Assembly (NCBI GenBank): GCA_905215395.1
Contig: CAJMQA010000126.1
Location: forward strand, 1-9,380
Direction: 5' to 3'
Length of the DNA: 9,380 nt
Source: an uncultured bacterium
GTDB lineage: Bacteria > Bacteroidota > Bacteroidia > Bacteroidales > Marinifilaceae
Position numbers and translations under genes: made by a program. Below, in pieces: positions 1 to 8,357 of this stretch (within the stretch, counting starts at the first letter, position 1; each line of letters begins with the position of its first letter). The notes under the pieces were generated by a model. That model was not told the origin of the DNA. It searched no databases and worked only from the letters and a program-made list of their open reading frames with translations.

Positions 1-368
1 ATATTTACGGAGATGTGTTTGAGGCTTTTGTCGGGGCAATGTTCCTGGATCAGGGATTTGTCAATACCAAGCGTTTTATCGAAAAGTTTATCTTTCCGAA
101 TTTCTTCAATATCAAAGATCTGGTAACAATAGACACCAATTATAAAAGCCGCCTGATTGAATGGGGACAGAAAAATAAGGTGGATTTGCATTTCCAGACT
201 GATGATTCCAACCGTAACCGGAAGAATAAATTCTGCTGTATTGTTTCTATAAATGATATCGAGAAGGGCTGGGGGTATGGAAGTTCTAAAAAAGAGGCAG
301 AACAGGACGCTGCTGAAAAAGTAATTACTATCCTTTCCAATGAATCAAAAGGAAATATTGAAATTTGA
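1..368 (+). CDS. rnc: Ribonuclease III, C-terminal part (5' end outside window)
   Basis: Double-stranded-RNA endonuclease that processes rRNA precursors and structured mRNAs in the cytoplasm. Reading starts in frame at base 3 with IYGDVFEAFVGAMFLDQGF, the last helix of the RNase III catalytic domain; the Asp and Glu of GDVFEA match the metal-binding D114 and E117 of the E. coli enzyme. A linker is followed by a double-stranded-RNA-binding domain running from NYKSRLIEWGQKNK (first helix) to GYGSSKKEAEQDAAEKV, the second helix with its RNA-contacting lysine pair. The frame is open to the window edge, so the GTG at 15 is an internal Val codon, not the start. About 120 residues are visible, roughly half or less of a normal RNase III. 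It ends with TGA at 366-368, converging on efp. Identification is firm; only the N-terminal part is unseen. Confidence 0.95.
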   Translation, partial: IYGDVFEAFVGAMFLDQGFVNTKRFIEKFIFPNFFNIKDLVTIDTNYKSRLIEWGQKNKVDLHFQTDDSNRNRKNKFCCIVSINDIEKGWGYGSSKKEAEQDAAEKVITILSNESKGNIEI

Positions 369-411
369 ATTGTAGATTTTAAATTATATTTTACAATTTA
401 AAATCTACAAT
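369..411. terminator. Perfect AT-rich inverted repeat between convergent rnc and efp
   Basis: Arms attgtagattttaaatt (369-385) and its exact reverse complement (395-411) flank a 9-nt loop: 17 of 17 bases pair. It starts directly after the rnc stop codon and ends 10 nt before the efp stop codon on the other strand, where a shared bidirectional terminator is expected. There is no strong T-run after either arm and the stem holds few GC pairs, so it is not a classical intrinsic terminator. It may instead be a 3'-end stability hairpin or a copy of a dispersed AT-rich palindrome. Confidence 0.7.
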
Positions 412-421
412 GAAGTTTATA

Positions 422-988
422 TTAGCGGACACGCTCTACATAAGAACCGTCAGTCGTGGAGATACGGATTTTCTCTCCCATTTCGATAAAGAGGGGTACC
501 ATTACTTTGGCTCCCGTTTCAACTTCTGCCGGTTTCAGGGCAGTTGAAGAAGCTGTATCACCTTTCAGTCCCGGTTCTGTATAAGTCACTTCCAATACAA
601 CACTGGGTAATAGTTCTACATACAAGGGAGTTTCAGTATCGGCATGTACCACCATTTCCACTGCATCCCCTTCTTTCAGAAACTGAGGTGCATTGATCAG
701 GTCTTCCGGAATATTTACCTGTTCGTATGTTTCTGTATGCATCATAACATAATCATCCCCTTCCTTGTACAAAAACTGATAAGGGCGTCTTTCGATACGT
801 GCAGTATCAATTTTTACACCGGAGGTGAACGTATTTTCCAGTATCCGACCGGTCTTTACATTTCTCATTTTAGTTCTGACAAAAGCCGGACCTTTACCTG
901 GTTTTACATGTTGAAACTGTACGATTGTATATAGATCGTCTTTAAATACGATACACAAACCATTACGGAAATCTGCTGTTGTTGCCAT
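422..988 (-). CDS. efp: Elongation factor P
   Basis: Translation factor that binds between the P and E sites of a stalled ribosome and promotes peptide-bond formation at polyproline and similar stretches. The protein is 188 residues, the normal full length, with the KOW-like N-domain (about 1-65), the OB domain (about 66-128) and the C-terminal OB domain (about 129-188). The functional loop reads KPGKGPA and puts Lys32 where E. coli EF-P carries its modified Lys34. A lysine here argues against EarP-type arginine rhamnosylation; whether and how this lysine is modified cannot be told. The C-domain holds the EF-P signature KPAEVETGAKVMVPLFIEMG (152-171). The ATG at 986-988 gives the usual N-terminus MATTADFRNG. 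It has its own upstream promoter and a leader of about 30 nt that is A/T-rich with no Shine-Dalgarno sequence, so it is separate from the operon before it. Confidence 0.97.
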   Translation of the reverse strand: MATTADFRNGLCIVFKDDLYTIVQFQHVKPGKGPAFVRTKMRNVKTGRILENTFTSGVKIDTARIERRPYQFLYKEGDDYVMMHTETYEQVNIPEDLINAPQFLKEGDAVEMVVHADTETPLYVELLPSVVLEVTYTEPGLKGDTASSTALKPAEVETGAKVMVPLFIEMGEKIRISTTDGSYVERVR

Positions 989-1025
989 CTATTCTGTTTT
1001 TTAATTTGTATTTATTTTGAGGTTG

Positions 1026-1057
1026 CAAATATAGAAAAAACCGATTAAAGCAGCAAA
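1026..1057 (-). promoter_or_regulatory. Bacteroides-type housekeeping promoter of efp
   Basis: On the minus strand TTTG (1054-1057) is followed after exactly 20 nt by TATATTTG (1026-1033). This matches the Bacteroidetes primary-sigma consensus TTTG / 19-21 nt / TAnnTTTG at every fixed position. The implied start of transcription is near 1018-1021, about 30 nt upstream of the efp ATG. The placement lies between the terminator of the preceding operon and the efp start, as expected for an independent gene. Confidence 0.85.
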
Positions 1058-1102
1058 TGAATCAGTTATGAATGTCCTTATACTTTACAAAGGGGGGGAA
1101 GT

Positions 1103-1144
1103 AAAAGAATACAGGAGACAAGATTCAGTCTCCTGCACTCTTTT
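1103..1144 (-). terminator. Intrinsic-type terminator of the FecR-SusC-SusD operon
   Basis: It starts 1 nt after the stop codon of the PKD-like lipoprotein gene (stop at 1146-1148). In minus-strand RNA the arms 1144-1128 and 1119-1103 form a 17-bp stem with an 8-nt loop. The core is an 8-bp GC-rich helix (CAGGAGAC/GTCTCCTG), and the 3' arm ends in the U-rich run TTCTTTT. Two of the pairs are G-U on this strand and would be A-C mismatches in plus-strand RNA, so the structure fits termination of minus-strand transcription. Confidence 0.85.
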
Positions 1145-1145
1145 T

Positions 1146-2657
1146 TTACCATGTTTTGCTCTTATATTCCATGTCTACAATCTCGTTGTAGGGTCCCATT
1201 GCTTCGTACGGAACTGTCATGTTTTCTTCCTTCGGGAGCGGGAAGAGGCCATCAGCCGGATTCTGGGGCATTCCGTTTTTGCTGATCCAGAAACGGTAAA
1301 CATATCCTTTTTCTTTCTTATTTAATGCTATGTACATCATGTATGCGTATGCATCCTTGATGAACATTTCTTTTACATTAATTTCCGGATCCTTAAAATC
1401 ATGGAATAAAATCCGGGTTTTGGTAGCCGTATTCAGCAACCAGATTTTGTCTTTCACTGCATAGAAAATATTCTCACTATTCGGGTGCGGATATACTGCA
1501 GAGGCCAGGTGTAATTCCAATTCATCCGGAATTACAGTGTGTCCCAAAACAGCATATTTATAAGGGTAACCACCTGCGATATCGTCCCCGAAATCGTATT
1601 TATGCACTTTCCCGGAAGGGTCTTTCAATAGGGCAAAAAGAGTTTTTTTACAACTTTGTCCCATATAGAGGGTGCTGTAATCTTTGAATTCTCCCGCAGT
1701 ATAATACTGGTTATTTTCCATAATACTTAAATTCATTGCGCCATTTTCCCATCTCAGAAAACGACCGCCTTTACGATCCAGGAAAACAAATTTCGATCCG
1801 TAATAGTTGTAAAAATAACCGTAATTTGAGATGTAATAATCCGAACCGTCCGGAAGAGTTTTTTCTACACCAAACTTATAAGGTTTATTGCTGGTGTTAC
1901 AGAAATGAAGTTTCCCGTCAGCTACAATAAAATACTGTTTAAAATTTTTGTCTGTAGATAAAAACTCTATATTACAAGCCGATTTGGATTCGAAAAACAA
2001 ATCATTGTGATCTGCGAGCCAGGTCAGATCAAATGGACTCAGTTTTTCTGCACCGTCATTTTTTAATACCAATAGATTGTCGTAATAGGGAGAAGATGAA
2101 GTGGCAAAGTAAAAAATAGATTTAGCATTTTGAATGGTTTTTCCGTTTATCTTGGAATAAAGATCGTAGAGAGGCTCTCCGATCCTTGAAAATTCATGGG
2201 CGGATGCTATGTCGTATTCCCCGGGTTTTCCTGGAACCTTACACAACAGCATGAAAGTGTATTTGCTGATGGCGTCCGTCACTTCGACGTTAAATCGTTT
2301 GTAAGTGGAGAGTCCTGTCACCTTGTTGAATATGGTGTATCTCAAATCGTAGTTTGCCGGAGCGAGTGTAATCTCTTTATTGAAATCCTTTTCTGTTGAT
2401 AGTAAGTGATAAACGGGATTCAGTTTACCTTGAACCGTAAATTCCCATTTGAATTCCAGTTCTGATTCATCAAAACCATTTAGTTCCAATGTCATCGGAA
2501 TAGATAATTGCTCACCCATTTTCAGACGATACACCAACTCATATTCACCCGTTATTTTCACGTCGTTTACGGTTGTGTAATCATAATTTCCTTTATCTTC
2601 GTAACATCCTGCCAGCAATACGGACAGAATGGCCAGTAAAAGTATATATGTTTTCAT
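1146..2657 (-). CDS. PKD-like family surface lipoprotein with propeller-like C-terminal region
   Basis: 503-residue predicted outer-membrane lipoprotein. The signal peptide has lipobox LAGC with Cys18 as lipidation site, followed by acidic residues (YED) that fit the Bacteroidetes surface-export signal. Residues about 25-130 look like the Ig/PKD-like domain of the PKD-like lipoproteins found next to SusC/SusD/DUF4843 genes. From about 135 to the end there are repeated strand-turn-strand units such as YFIVADGKLHFCN, KFVFLDRKGGRFLRW, LFALLKDPSGKVHKY, IFYAVKDKIWLLNT and MYIALNKKEKGYVYRFW, which resemble beta-propeller blades (my inference, fold not tested). A tyrosine-rich patch lies at 274-286. 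No catalytic motif is visible. It is the last gene of the operon, 20 nt after the DUF4843 gene, and probably serves as an accessory ligand-binding protein of the SusC/SusD transporter. The family call is fairly secure; the function is unknown. Confidence 0.8.
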   Translation of the reverse strand: MKTYILLLAILSVLLAGCYEDKGNYDYTTVNDVKITGEYELVYRLKMGEQLSIPMTLELNGFDESELEFKWEFTVQGKLNPVYHLLSTEKDFNKEITLAPANYDLRYTIFNKVTGLSTYKRFNVEVTDAISKYTFMLLCKVPGKPGEYDIASAHEFSRIGEPLYDLYSKINGKTIQNAKSIFYFATSSSPYYDNLLVLKNDGAEKLSPFDLTWLADHNDLFFESKSACNIEFLSTDKNFKQYFIVADGKLHFCNTSNKPYKFGVEKTLPDGSDYYISNYGYFYNYYGSKFVFLDRKGGRFLRWENGAMNLSIMENNQYYTAGEFKDYSTLYMGQSCKKTLFALLKDPSGKVHKYDFGDDIAGGYPYKYAVLGHTVIPDELELHLASAVYPHPNSENIFYAVKDKIWLLNTATKTRILFHDFKDPEINVKEMFIKDAYAYMMYIALNKKEKGYVYRFWISKNGMPQNPADGLFPLPKEENMTVPYEAMGPYNEIVDMEYKSKTW

Positions 2658-2677
2658 TTTACTACTGTTTATGATGA

Positions 2678-3409
2678 TTAGAATGTGACTTTATTCTTAT
2701 TTTCATCCGTCAATGGCTTGTCTTTGTGTTCCTTGTTGTATTTTACCAAGGCTACTCTCAATACATCCTGGAAATAATATAATTCTCCTGCTTCATATTT
2801 ATTTTCGCCTGTAGTCGGAAATTCAGATATTTTAAGCACATCGATCATGAATTGATATTTGACCAGACTCGGTTCCCCGAAGTAAGGTTTGAGGCTGTTC
2901 CAATTTGCCGGTATTGTCAGACGATCGTTGAATGTTACGGTAAAATGTAATTTCTCTTTTCCCATTTCCCCCAGAAGATCACCCTCCGGAATAATATCGA
3001 TACTTACAGCCATATCCTCTTCATTTCTGTTTAAGGTCTTCATGGTATTTTTAATATTGTCTCTGTATAGTTTGATTGTCACCTGGCAATTTACACTATC
3101 TTTGGGTAGGATGCATTCTTCAATGGTAAAATGTCCTCCGTTTTCAGGAATTCCTTCTACAGCGTAACAGGTGTGTTCCTCATCCAGCCGGATAGTTACT
3201 TTACGGTCAACAGAGGCTGCTTCTCCGGTGATTCTGAGCGGAACATTTATCTCATGAATGGTATATTCCTGTGGTTTTACTGCAAAAGAAAATGCCGTAC
3301 TGTCTCCTGTAACCACATATATTTTATTTCCTCCTTTAAAATCGAACTTACTTTCCTGACTACAGGATATAATCGACAGGCAAAACAAAAACACTAAAAT
3401 CTTATTCAT
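2678..3409 (-). CDS. DUF4843 domain-containing lipoprotein
   Basis: 243-residue predicted lipoprotein. An ATG at 3449-3451 would overlap the SusD gene and add 14 residues before the signal peptide. I prefer the ATG at 3407-3409, because it gives a compact signal peptide MNKILVFLFCLSIISC with lipobox IISC and Cys16. The body fits DUF4843: beta-rich repeats with VPLRITGEAA, YAVEGIPENGGHFTI and a C-terminal part with NWNSLKPYFGEPSLVKYQF and the closing KPLTDENKNKVTF. That ending is typical of the family. The residues after Cys16 (SQES) are a weaker surface-export signal than in its neighbours. It lies 26 nt behind the SusD gene and 20 nt before the PKD-like gene, in the position of SusE/SusF. 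It probably binds or positions the ligand at the cell surface, but no activity of the family is known to me. Confidence 0.82.
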   Translation of the reverse strand: MNKILVFLFCLSIISCSQESKFDFKGGNKIYVVTGDSTAFSFAVKPQEYTIHEINVPLRITGEAASVDRKVTIRLDEEHTCYAVEGIPENGGHFTIEECILPKDSVNCQVTIKLYRDNIKNTMKTLNRNEEDMAVSIDIIPEGDLLGEMGKEKLHFTVTFNDRLTIPANWNSLKPYFGEPSLVKYQFMIDVLKISEFPTTGENKYEAGELYYFQDVLRVALVKYNKEHKDKPLTDENKNKVTF

Positions 3410-3435
3410 TTCTTTTGTTATTTGCAAGGTTAATA

Positions 3436-4872
3436 TTATTTCTGTCCCCATTCCTGTTCTTGCTGGGGTAACGGGAAGATGTATATTTCCCGTAATCTGT
3501 CTGCAATCTTTATCTCACAATCCGGAATATTTTCCAGGTTCCGGTATTTATAACGATAAAATATTTGTCCTTCTGCGAGCATTTCGCGTCTGTATTCTGC
3601 GTCCAGATAACTTCTTACCTCTTCCTTGTTGTTTAATTCGATTCCAAGTAAGCTCCGGGCTGTCCTGACCGCATTGATGTGAAGAAGGGCTGTTTCTACA
3701 TCCGGGGCTGTCTCAGCAGCGATATAATACAATTCGGACAGACGTAACATCGGCATTTGGTTTTTGGATCTCTGATTATCTGTTTGTTCCTGGCGGAATT
3801 TGCGCATCCGGGGTATTCCGTCTTCTGTCACAAATAACAGATCATAGCGGACATCCGACATGTCGTATTTGTTTGTTTCGAAAATAACATCCAATTTTTC
3901 TTTCGTACTTCCTAACTCTTTGTCTGTGGTCTTTGATGGGAAATAGCCTGAAGCTACTTTGGCCAACTGATCCACATAAAGTCCGAAAAGTAACTCTCCT
4001 GAGATAATTTTGTCTTTGTCTATGTCCTGAGGGGAATTGGTTAATCGCGGATAATTAATGTTTGTACGGAGGGTGTCGGTCAGTTCGCTGACTACATTGT
4101 ATATGTCCGTGTCTGTTTTACCGGCATACAGCATTACCCTTGCTTTTAATGCGCGTACGGCAAATGCATTCATCCGTAATTTCCGGTTCAGCAGATAAAC
4201 GTTTGCCGGAGTTTCCATGGGTGTCCAGACTGGGTCTTTTTCAAACAAAGGTATAGCTGTATTGATATCAGCCAAAATTTTTTCAATCACTTGTTCAAAT
4301 GTACTGTATGAAGTTGTATTCTGCCCGAAAGTTGTCACATAGGGAATACACTTTTCTCCTTTATCCAAAGTTTTGGAGGGACCAAACATCCGTAACAGGT
4401 CGAAGTGCAGGTAAGCCCTCAGAGCCAAGGCTTCTCCTTTTATCAGGTTATAATTGTCCCCCTCGAACATTCTTCTGTCGGCATTCTCCAGACGTTCCAG
4501 CAACTTATTGGCGTTGGCAATTGCATTATACATATCTTTCCAGATGGCAGCAATCACCTGTTCTGCTTTCGGAGTTTTATAGTCGAAGTTTACAAAAGAC
4601 GAATATTCTTCAGGTGCTCCGTCCCGTAAAGTGTAACTATATGCTAATAAATCCATGGTGCTGATTGTCATATGATTTCCGTACAGTGAACCTCCGGACA
4701 TCTTGGCATAAACGCCGATTAAGGCGTCGAAAAATCCGCTTTCTGTTTTATACAGATCGTCTTCTTTGGCATCAATTTCCGATGAAACATCGAACCAGTC
4801 TTCACAGCTTGTGAGCATCAGCAGGCTGATAAACAACGTGAATATATATGTAGCTTTTACTAACTTTTTCAT
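3436..4872 (-). CDS. SusD/RagB-family nutrient-binding outer-membrane lipoprotein
   Basis: 478-residue surface lipoprotein expected to act as the hinged lid of the SusC channel and to capture the ligand. The signal peptide ends at lipobox LTSC with Cys23, followed by EDWFD, the acidic start typical of SusD proteins and of Bacteroidetes surface export. The helical tetratricopeptide-like framework is visible in IWKDMYNAIANANKLLERLE (111-130), GEALALRAYLHFDLLRMFG (146-164), MNAFAVRALKARVMLYAG (234-251) and LRLSELYYIAAE (376-387). The conserved C-terminal segment EYRREMLAEGQIFYRYKY (426-443) is followed by the FPLPQQE end motif. It follows the transporter gene by 32 nt and no promoter or hairpin is evident between them, so the two are co-transcribed. 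The ligand cannot be read from the sequence; SusD proteins bind glycans, glycopeptides or peptides. Confidence 0.95.
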   Translation of the reverse strand: MKKLVKATYIFTLFISLLMLTSCEDWFDVSSEIDAKEDDLYKTESGFFDALIGVYAKMSGGSLYGNHMTISTMDLLAYSYTLRDGAPEEYSSFVNFDYKTPKAEQVIAAIWKDMYNAIANANKLLERLENADRRMFEGDNYNLIKGEALALRAYLHFDLLRMFGPSKTLDKGEKCIPYVTTFGQNTTSYSTFEQVIEKILADINTAIPLFEKDPVWTPMETPANVYLLNRKLRMNAFAVRALKARVMLYAGKTDTDIYNVVSELTDTLRTNINYPRLTNSPQDIDKDKIISGELLFGLYVDQLAKVASGYFPSKTTDKELGSTKEKLDVIFETNKYDMSDVRYDLLFVTEDGIPRMRKFRQEQTDNQRSKNQMPMLRLSELYYIAAETAPDVETALLHINAVRTARSLLGIELNNKEEVRSYLDAEYRREMLAEGQIFYRYKYRNLENIPDCEIKIADRLREIYIFPLPQQEQEWGQK

Positions 4873-4904
4873 TTTTATCTGTTTTTACGTTCTACTGTTC
4901 ATCT

Positions 4905-7900
4905 TTAAAATGTCGCACTTAATGAAAATGCAATCCGGTTTGCAAATGGATAGTTAATACCCCTTTCCTGCTTTACAGTGGAAAGTCGCATAATATCATT
5001 CATGTAAGCATTTACTCTCAGGCGTTCCATGCCCAGTTTGCGTAGCACACCTTTATGTCTGATATCGTATCCCAGACTTATAGATTCACAGGTAAACACA
5101 TTTTCATCTTGTACGAAACGACTGGTTGGCCGGGTAAGGGTTTTGTCAAAAATACTTTTGTAGAGTGATTTATCTCCTTCTTTCCGCCAGCGGTTGTCGT
5201 AAATACGACGATCTACATTTCCATAAAGATTGGCATTCTCTACCCGGTCTACTAAGGTGGAGTTATAGATTTGTCCTCCTATTTTATAGCGGAAGTTAGC
5301 ACTGAATGTCAGATTTTTATAGGTCAATGAGGTTCCGATAATACCTTCTACGTCTGGGCGTGTATTTCCTACAGCAACCTGGTCAAACGCATTATAAGTA
5401 AATGTTGTCTGTCCTTGTTTGGTTAGGAAAAGTTCATTACCTGTAGCGGGGTCAATGCCTAAAGAACGGACTGCATATATGTCTGTTAATGAGCGTCCTT
5501 CTTCATATAAGATTACAGGGGCGGTTTGATTTTCTTTGGCAGCGTTATTGATGACTTCTTCATTCCGCTTTTTCATAAAATTACTGATTTTTGTAATTTT
5601 ATTCCGGTTGTGGGCTGCGGAAAAATTTACACTCCAGTATATCTGTTCATAAGGTTTTTTTATAAACATAGCTTTTGCGGTAGCTTCAAATCCCTGATTT
5701 TCGGTTTTTCCGACATTTTCTTTGTAACTAGAGAAACCGGTTGAAGTTGCGATAGTTACGTCGGCCAGTAGATTATCCGTCTGTCGTCGGTAATAATCGA
5801 AATTGAGCATAAAGCGGCTGTCCACAAAGCCCAATTCCAAACCTAGATTCAGAACATGTGTCGTCTGCCACTTCAGATTTTTGTTTCCGATGCCTTTGGG
5901 CCACGCAGGTATCAGGCCTGCATAATGCCGGTCTGTTGCGTAACTGTACATGGATGTGGCCTGAAAAGGGGCGAAATTTTGTGAAGCAGTGATTCCGTAT
6001 GAAAAGCGTAGTTTAAGGATACTTACGGCAGGGGCGGCCTGCATCCATTTTTCGTGATGTATATTCCAGCCTGTCCCCAATGACCAGATCGGGGCAAATC
6101 GGTTATTAGAACCGAAATTTGAGGATCCATCTACTTTTAATGAAAAGTCGAACAGATACTTCCGGTCATAAGAATAGTTGAAGGTACCCAGGATTCCTCC
6201 CAGACGTTGGATACCGTAGGTTGCGTCTGGCCGGGAATCTTTATAATATTGTTTGGCAAAAGCAATGCTGCTCATATTATCATTCGGGAATCCTTCTACT
6301 TCTACTGTTTTGTCATTGCTTTTATTTTGTGAAATATTGAATCCTAGTACGGCGTAAAGGTTATGTTTTCCGAAAGATTGCCCGTAACGTAAGTTCAGGT
6401 CTCCCAGGATGCCAAAACTCTCTCCATTTGAAAATAAAGCCTTTCCCCTTCTCAGATATTCCTCCGGAGAATTGAGCGGATCGCCCAGTTCCGAAAACAT
6501 CGTATGAGATGCCGGGTAAAATTTGTCTTCCGAATTAAATTGTTTGGTAAGACTGAAACGTCCCATCAACGTCAGATTCTCTGAGATTTTCCATTCGATT
6601 GAAAAATTGTTCGTAAAATCCGTATATTTTTTCTCATCTACTGTGTGGAGTGTCGCATTGTATAATGGGTTTTTATTGAATTGCGAACCTTCTAAAAAAT
6701 CAGGATAGTGGTCATCAAACAATTTTGGAGGACGTCCTTGTTCATCGAACGGGCGAACATACGGATTCAATGCCACATATTGGCTGAATTCTCCATAAGG
6801 TGAATTTTTCGATTCATTTGCTGTAATCTGAAGATCGTTTTTAAATAACAGACCTCCTTTACGATATTGCAGGAAAACACCTCCCATATAATTATTATGG
6901 CTTGATCCTTTCATCACTCCCGGGGTCATCCGCACAGAGAAGTTGATGCCGTAACGGATCACTTTATCTCCGCCACTCAGATCGAAATTATGACGATGTT
7001 CAAAAGCTGTTCGCAGCGGCTTACTTAACCAGTAAGTGTTTACCCCCTCTTTCACATTTTTCAGCATCCGGTTATAATACTGCTTCATTTCTATATCGTT
7101 AGTCATTGAATGCCCCGTAAAATGTCCGGCATCGTATTGAAGCTCAAGAGCCTCCCTGGCTGATAATAAATCGTAGTCAGTAAGGTCAGGCATAACTACA
7201 GCGTAATCTCCGTTATAGCTTAGCCGTAACCGTCCGGCTTCAGGTGCTTTTGTCTCGATGACAATCACGCCGTTGGCAGAACGTGAGCCATAGAGAGCGG
7301 CAGCAGAAGCATCTTTTAAAATGGATATGCTTTCTACCCGGTTGGGATCAAGGTCTACTACCCGTTGCAGAGAGACTTCAAAACCATCCAGAATAAATAA
7401 GGGTTGATTTGGATTTCCCTTGTAATTGGCATCCAGGTCGGGGATGCCGTTGGCTCCGCGGACTTCAATTTCAGGTAATGAGTTGGGGTCGGAACCATTC
7501 AGGTTGTTTTCTACAATTTTGAATGAAGGATCCAGTGTACGGAGACTTTGCAGAATGTTTTGATTGCCTACCATTTTCAACTGTTCGCCGGTTACTGTGA
7601 TAGAAGCTCCGGTTGCCAGTTCTTTGCTCCTGCGGAAAATACCGGTCACCACTACGTCGGCGAGATTTTCTGACTGTTCTTCCAGTACGACAACAAGCTC
7701 TTTCCTGCCCTCTAATATTTCTTTATCTCTTAATTCTTCGGTGGGAACTTTTTTGGTCTTCATTCCTACAAACCGGAATACGATCATACCCTTTAAACCT
7801 TCCGGTAAAATAAGTGAGAATTTACCGTCAATATCAGTAGCGCATCCCACAGTTGTCCCTTCGATCAGGACTGTCACTCCTGGTAAGGGTTCTCCGTTTT

Positions 7901-8318
7901 CGTTTTTCACAATTCCTTTCAGGATATGTTGCCCTTTTTCCTTGTCACTGGTATTTGCAAGCTTGTCTTTGATTACTACCACGTCGTTTATCATCGTAAA
8001 TGTCAAGCCCGTACCTTCCAATACATTGTTCAGTGCGTTTTCAAGAATCTCGTCTTTGATGTTTACGAATTTTTTGGTCTCATGCTTTATTTTGTCTTCA
8101 CTGTAAAAAAAATGGAGACCTGTCTGTTTTTTCAATTCCTGCAGTATACGTCCAAGGGTAACATTTTGCATGGATAAGGATACTCTTTGCTGACTGTAAC
8201 CGGAAGCAAGGGCTCCCAATTGCAGCATGAATAAAAAACATAAACATAGCTTCATGATTGTCAAGCATTTTTTCAAACGAAAGGGCACACCACGCCCATA
8301 GAAACAATTTTTTTTCAT
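4905..8318 (-). CDS. SusC/RagA-family TonB-dependent transporter with STN signalling domain
   Basis: Outer-membrane active transporter, 1137 residues from the chosen start. Order of parts: positively charged leader and signal peptide (about 1-40, ending near ALASGYSQ); STN domain (about 44-117, QNVTLGRILQELKKQTGL...VVVIKD); carboxypeptidase-regulatory-like domain (about 131-214, PGVTVLIEGTTVG, TDIDGKFSL); plug (about 219-356) with VVVTG and the SusC signature ISILKDASAAALYGSRSANG; then a 22-strand-type barrel ending in FSLSATF. The STN domain marks a receptor that signals to a FecR-type anti-sigma factor, and such a gene is directly upstream. The start is uncertain: GTG at 8352-8354 and ATG at 8334-8336 are also in frame. 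I chose the ATG at 8316-8318 because MKKNCFYGRGVPFRLKK resembles the usual start of this group. Length and motifs are complete with no frameshift; the imported substrate is unknown. Confidence 0.95.
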   Translation of the reverse strand: MKKNCFYGRGVPFRLKKCLTIMKLCLCFLFMLQLGALASGYSQQRVSLSMQNVTLGRILQELKKQTGLHFFYSEDKIKHETKKFVNIKDEILENALNNVLEGTGLTFTMINDVVVIKDKLANTSDKEKGQHILKGIVKNENGEPLPGVTVLIEGTTVGCATDIDGKFSLILPEGLKGMIVFRFVGMKTKKVPTEELRDKEILEGRKELVVVLEEQSENLADVVVTGIFRRSKELATGASITVTGEQLKMVGNQNILQSLRTLDPSFKIVENNLNGSDPNSLPEIEVRGANGIPDLDANYKGNPNQPLFILDGFEVSLQRVVDLDPNRVESISILKDASAAALYGSRSANGVIVIETKAPEAGRLRLSYNGDYAVVMPDLTDYDLLSAREALELQYDAGHFTGHSMTNDIEMKQYYNRMLKNVKEGVNTYWLSKPLRTAFEHRHNFDLSGGDKVIRYGINFSVRMTPGVMKGSSHNNYMGGVFLQYRKGGLLFKNDLQITANESKNSPYGEFSQYVALNPYVRPFDEQGRPPKLFDDHYPDFLEGSQFNKNPLYNATLHTVDEKKYTDFTNNFSIEWKISENLTLMGRFSLTKQFNSEDKFYPASHTMFSELGDPLNSPEEYLRRGKALFSNGESFGILGDLNLRYGQSFGKHNLYAVLGFNISQNKSNDKTVEVEGFPNDNMSSIAFAKQYYKDSRPDATYGIQRLGGILGTFNYSYDRKYLFDFSLKVDGSSNFGSNNRFAPIWSLGTGWNIHHEKWMQAAPAVSILKLRFSYGITASQNFAPFQATSMYSYATDRHYAGLIPAWPKGIGNKNLKWQTTHVLNLGLELGFVDSRFMLNFDYYRRQTDNLLADVTIATSTGFSSYKENVGKTENQGFEATAKAMFIKKPYEQIYWSVNFSAAHNRNKITKISNFMKKRNEEVINNAAKENQTAPVILYEEGRSLTDIYAVRSLGIDPATGNELFLTKQGQTTFTYNAFDQVAVGNTRPDVEGIIGTSLTYKNLTFSANFRYKIGGQIYNSTLVDRVENANLYGNVDRRIYDNRWRKEGDKSLYKSIFDKTLTRPTSRFVQDENVFTCESISLGYDIRHKGVLRKLGMERLRVNAYMNDIMRLSTVKQERGINYPFANRIAFSLSATF

Positions 8319-8357
8319 ACTTTTGTAATGTTTCATTAAGTTATTAATGTTCACCTG

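Noticed and set aside
644..934. A 96-codon open frame on the plus strand opposite efp.
   Set aside because: It is antisense to a full-length, motif-complete EF-P gene and has no promoter or leader that I can see and no family resemblance.
1092..1098. A run of seven G (seven C on the minus strand) upstream of the efp promoter, considered as a phase-variation tract.
   Set aside because: It lies about 35 nt upstream of the -33 element and beyond the operon terminator, is short, and is in no gene, so there is no clear consequence of length change.
1068..1325. An 85-codon open frame on the plus strand starting between efp and the lipoprotein gene.
   Set aside because: It runs through the operon terminator and into the antisense of the PKD-like gene, and its translation looks like random shadow sequence.
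2662..4899. The shared 8-mer AACAGTAG (minus strand) in the leaders of the PKD-like gene (2662-2669) and the SusD gene (4892-4899), considered as a common regulatory site.
   Set aside because: The distances to the start codons differ (4 and 19 nt), the other operon genes lack it in their leaders, and an 8-mer shared by A-rich leaders is weak evidence.
7564..8106. A 180-codon open frame on the plus strand opposite the SusC gene, rich in Ser and Thr.
   Set aside because: It lies wholly antisense to the well-supported STN, carboxypeptidase-like and plug regions, has no recognisable domain, and its Ser/Thr/Phe bias is what the complement of Glu/Lys/Asp codons gives.
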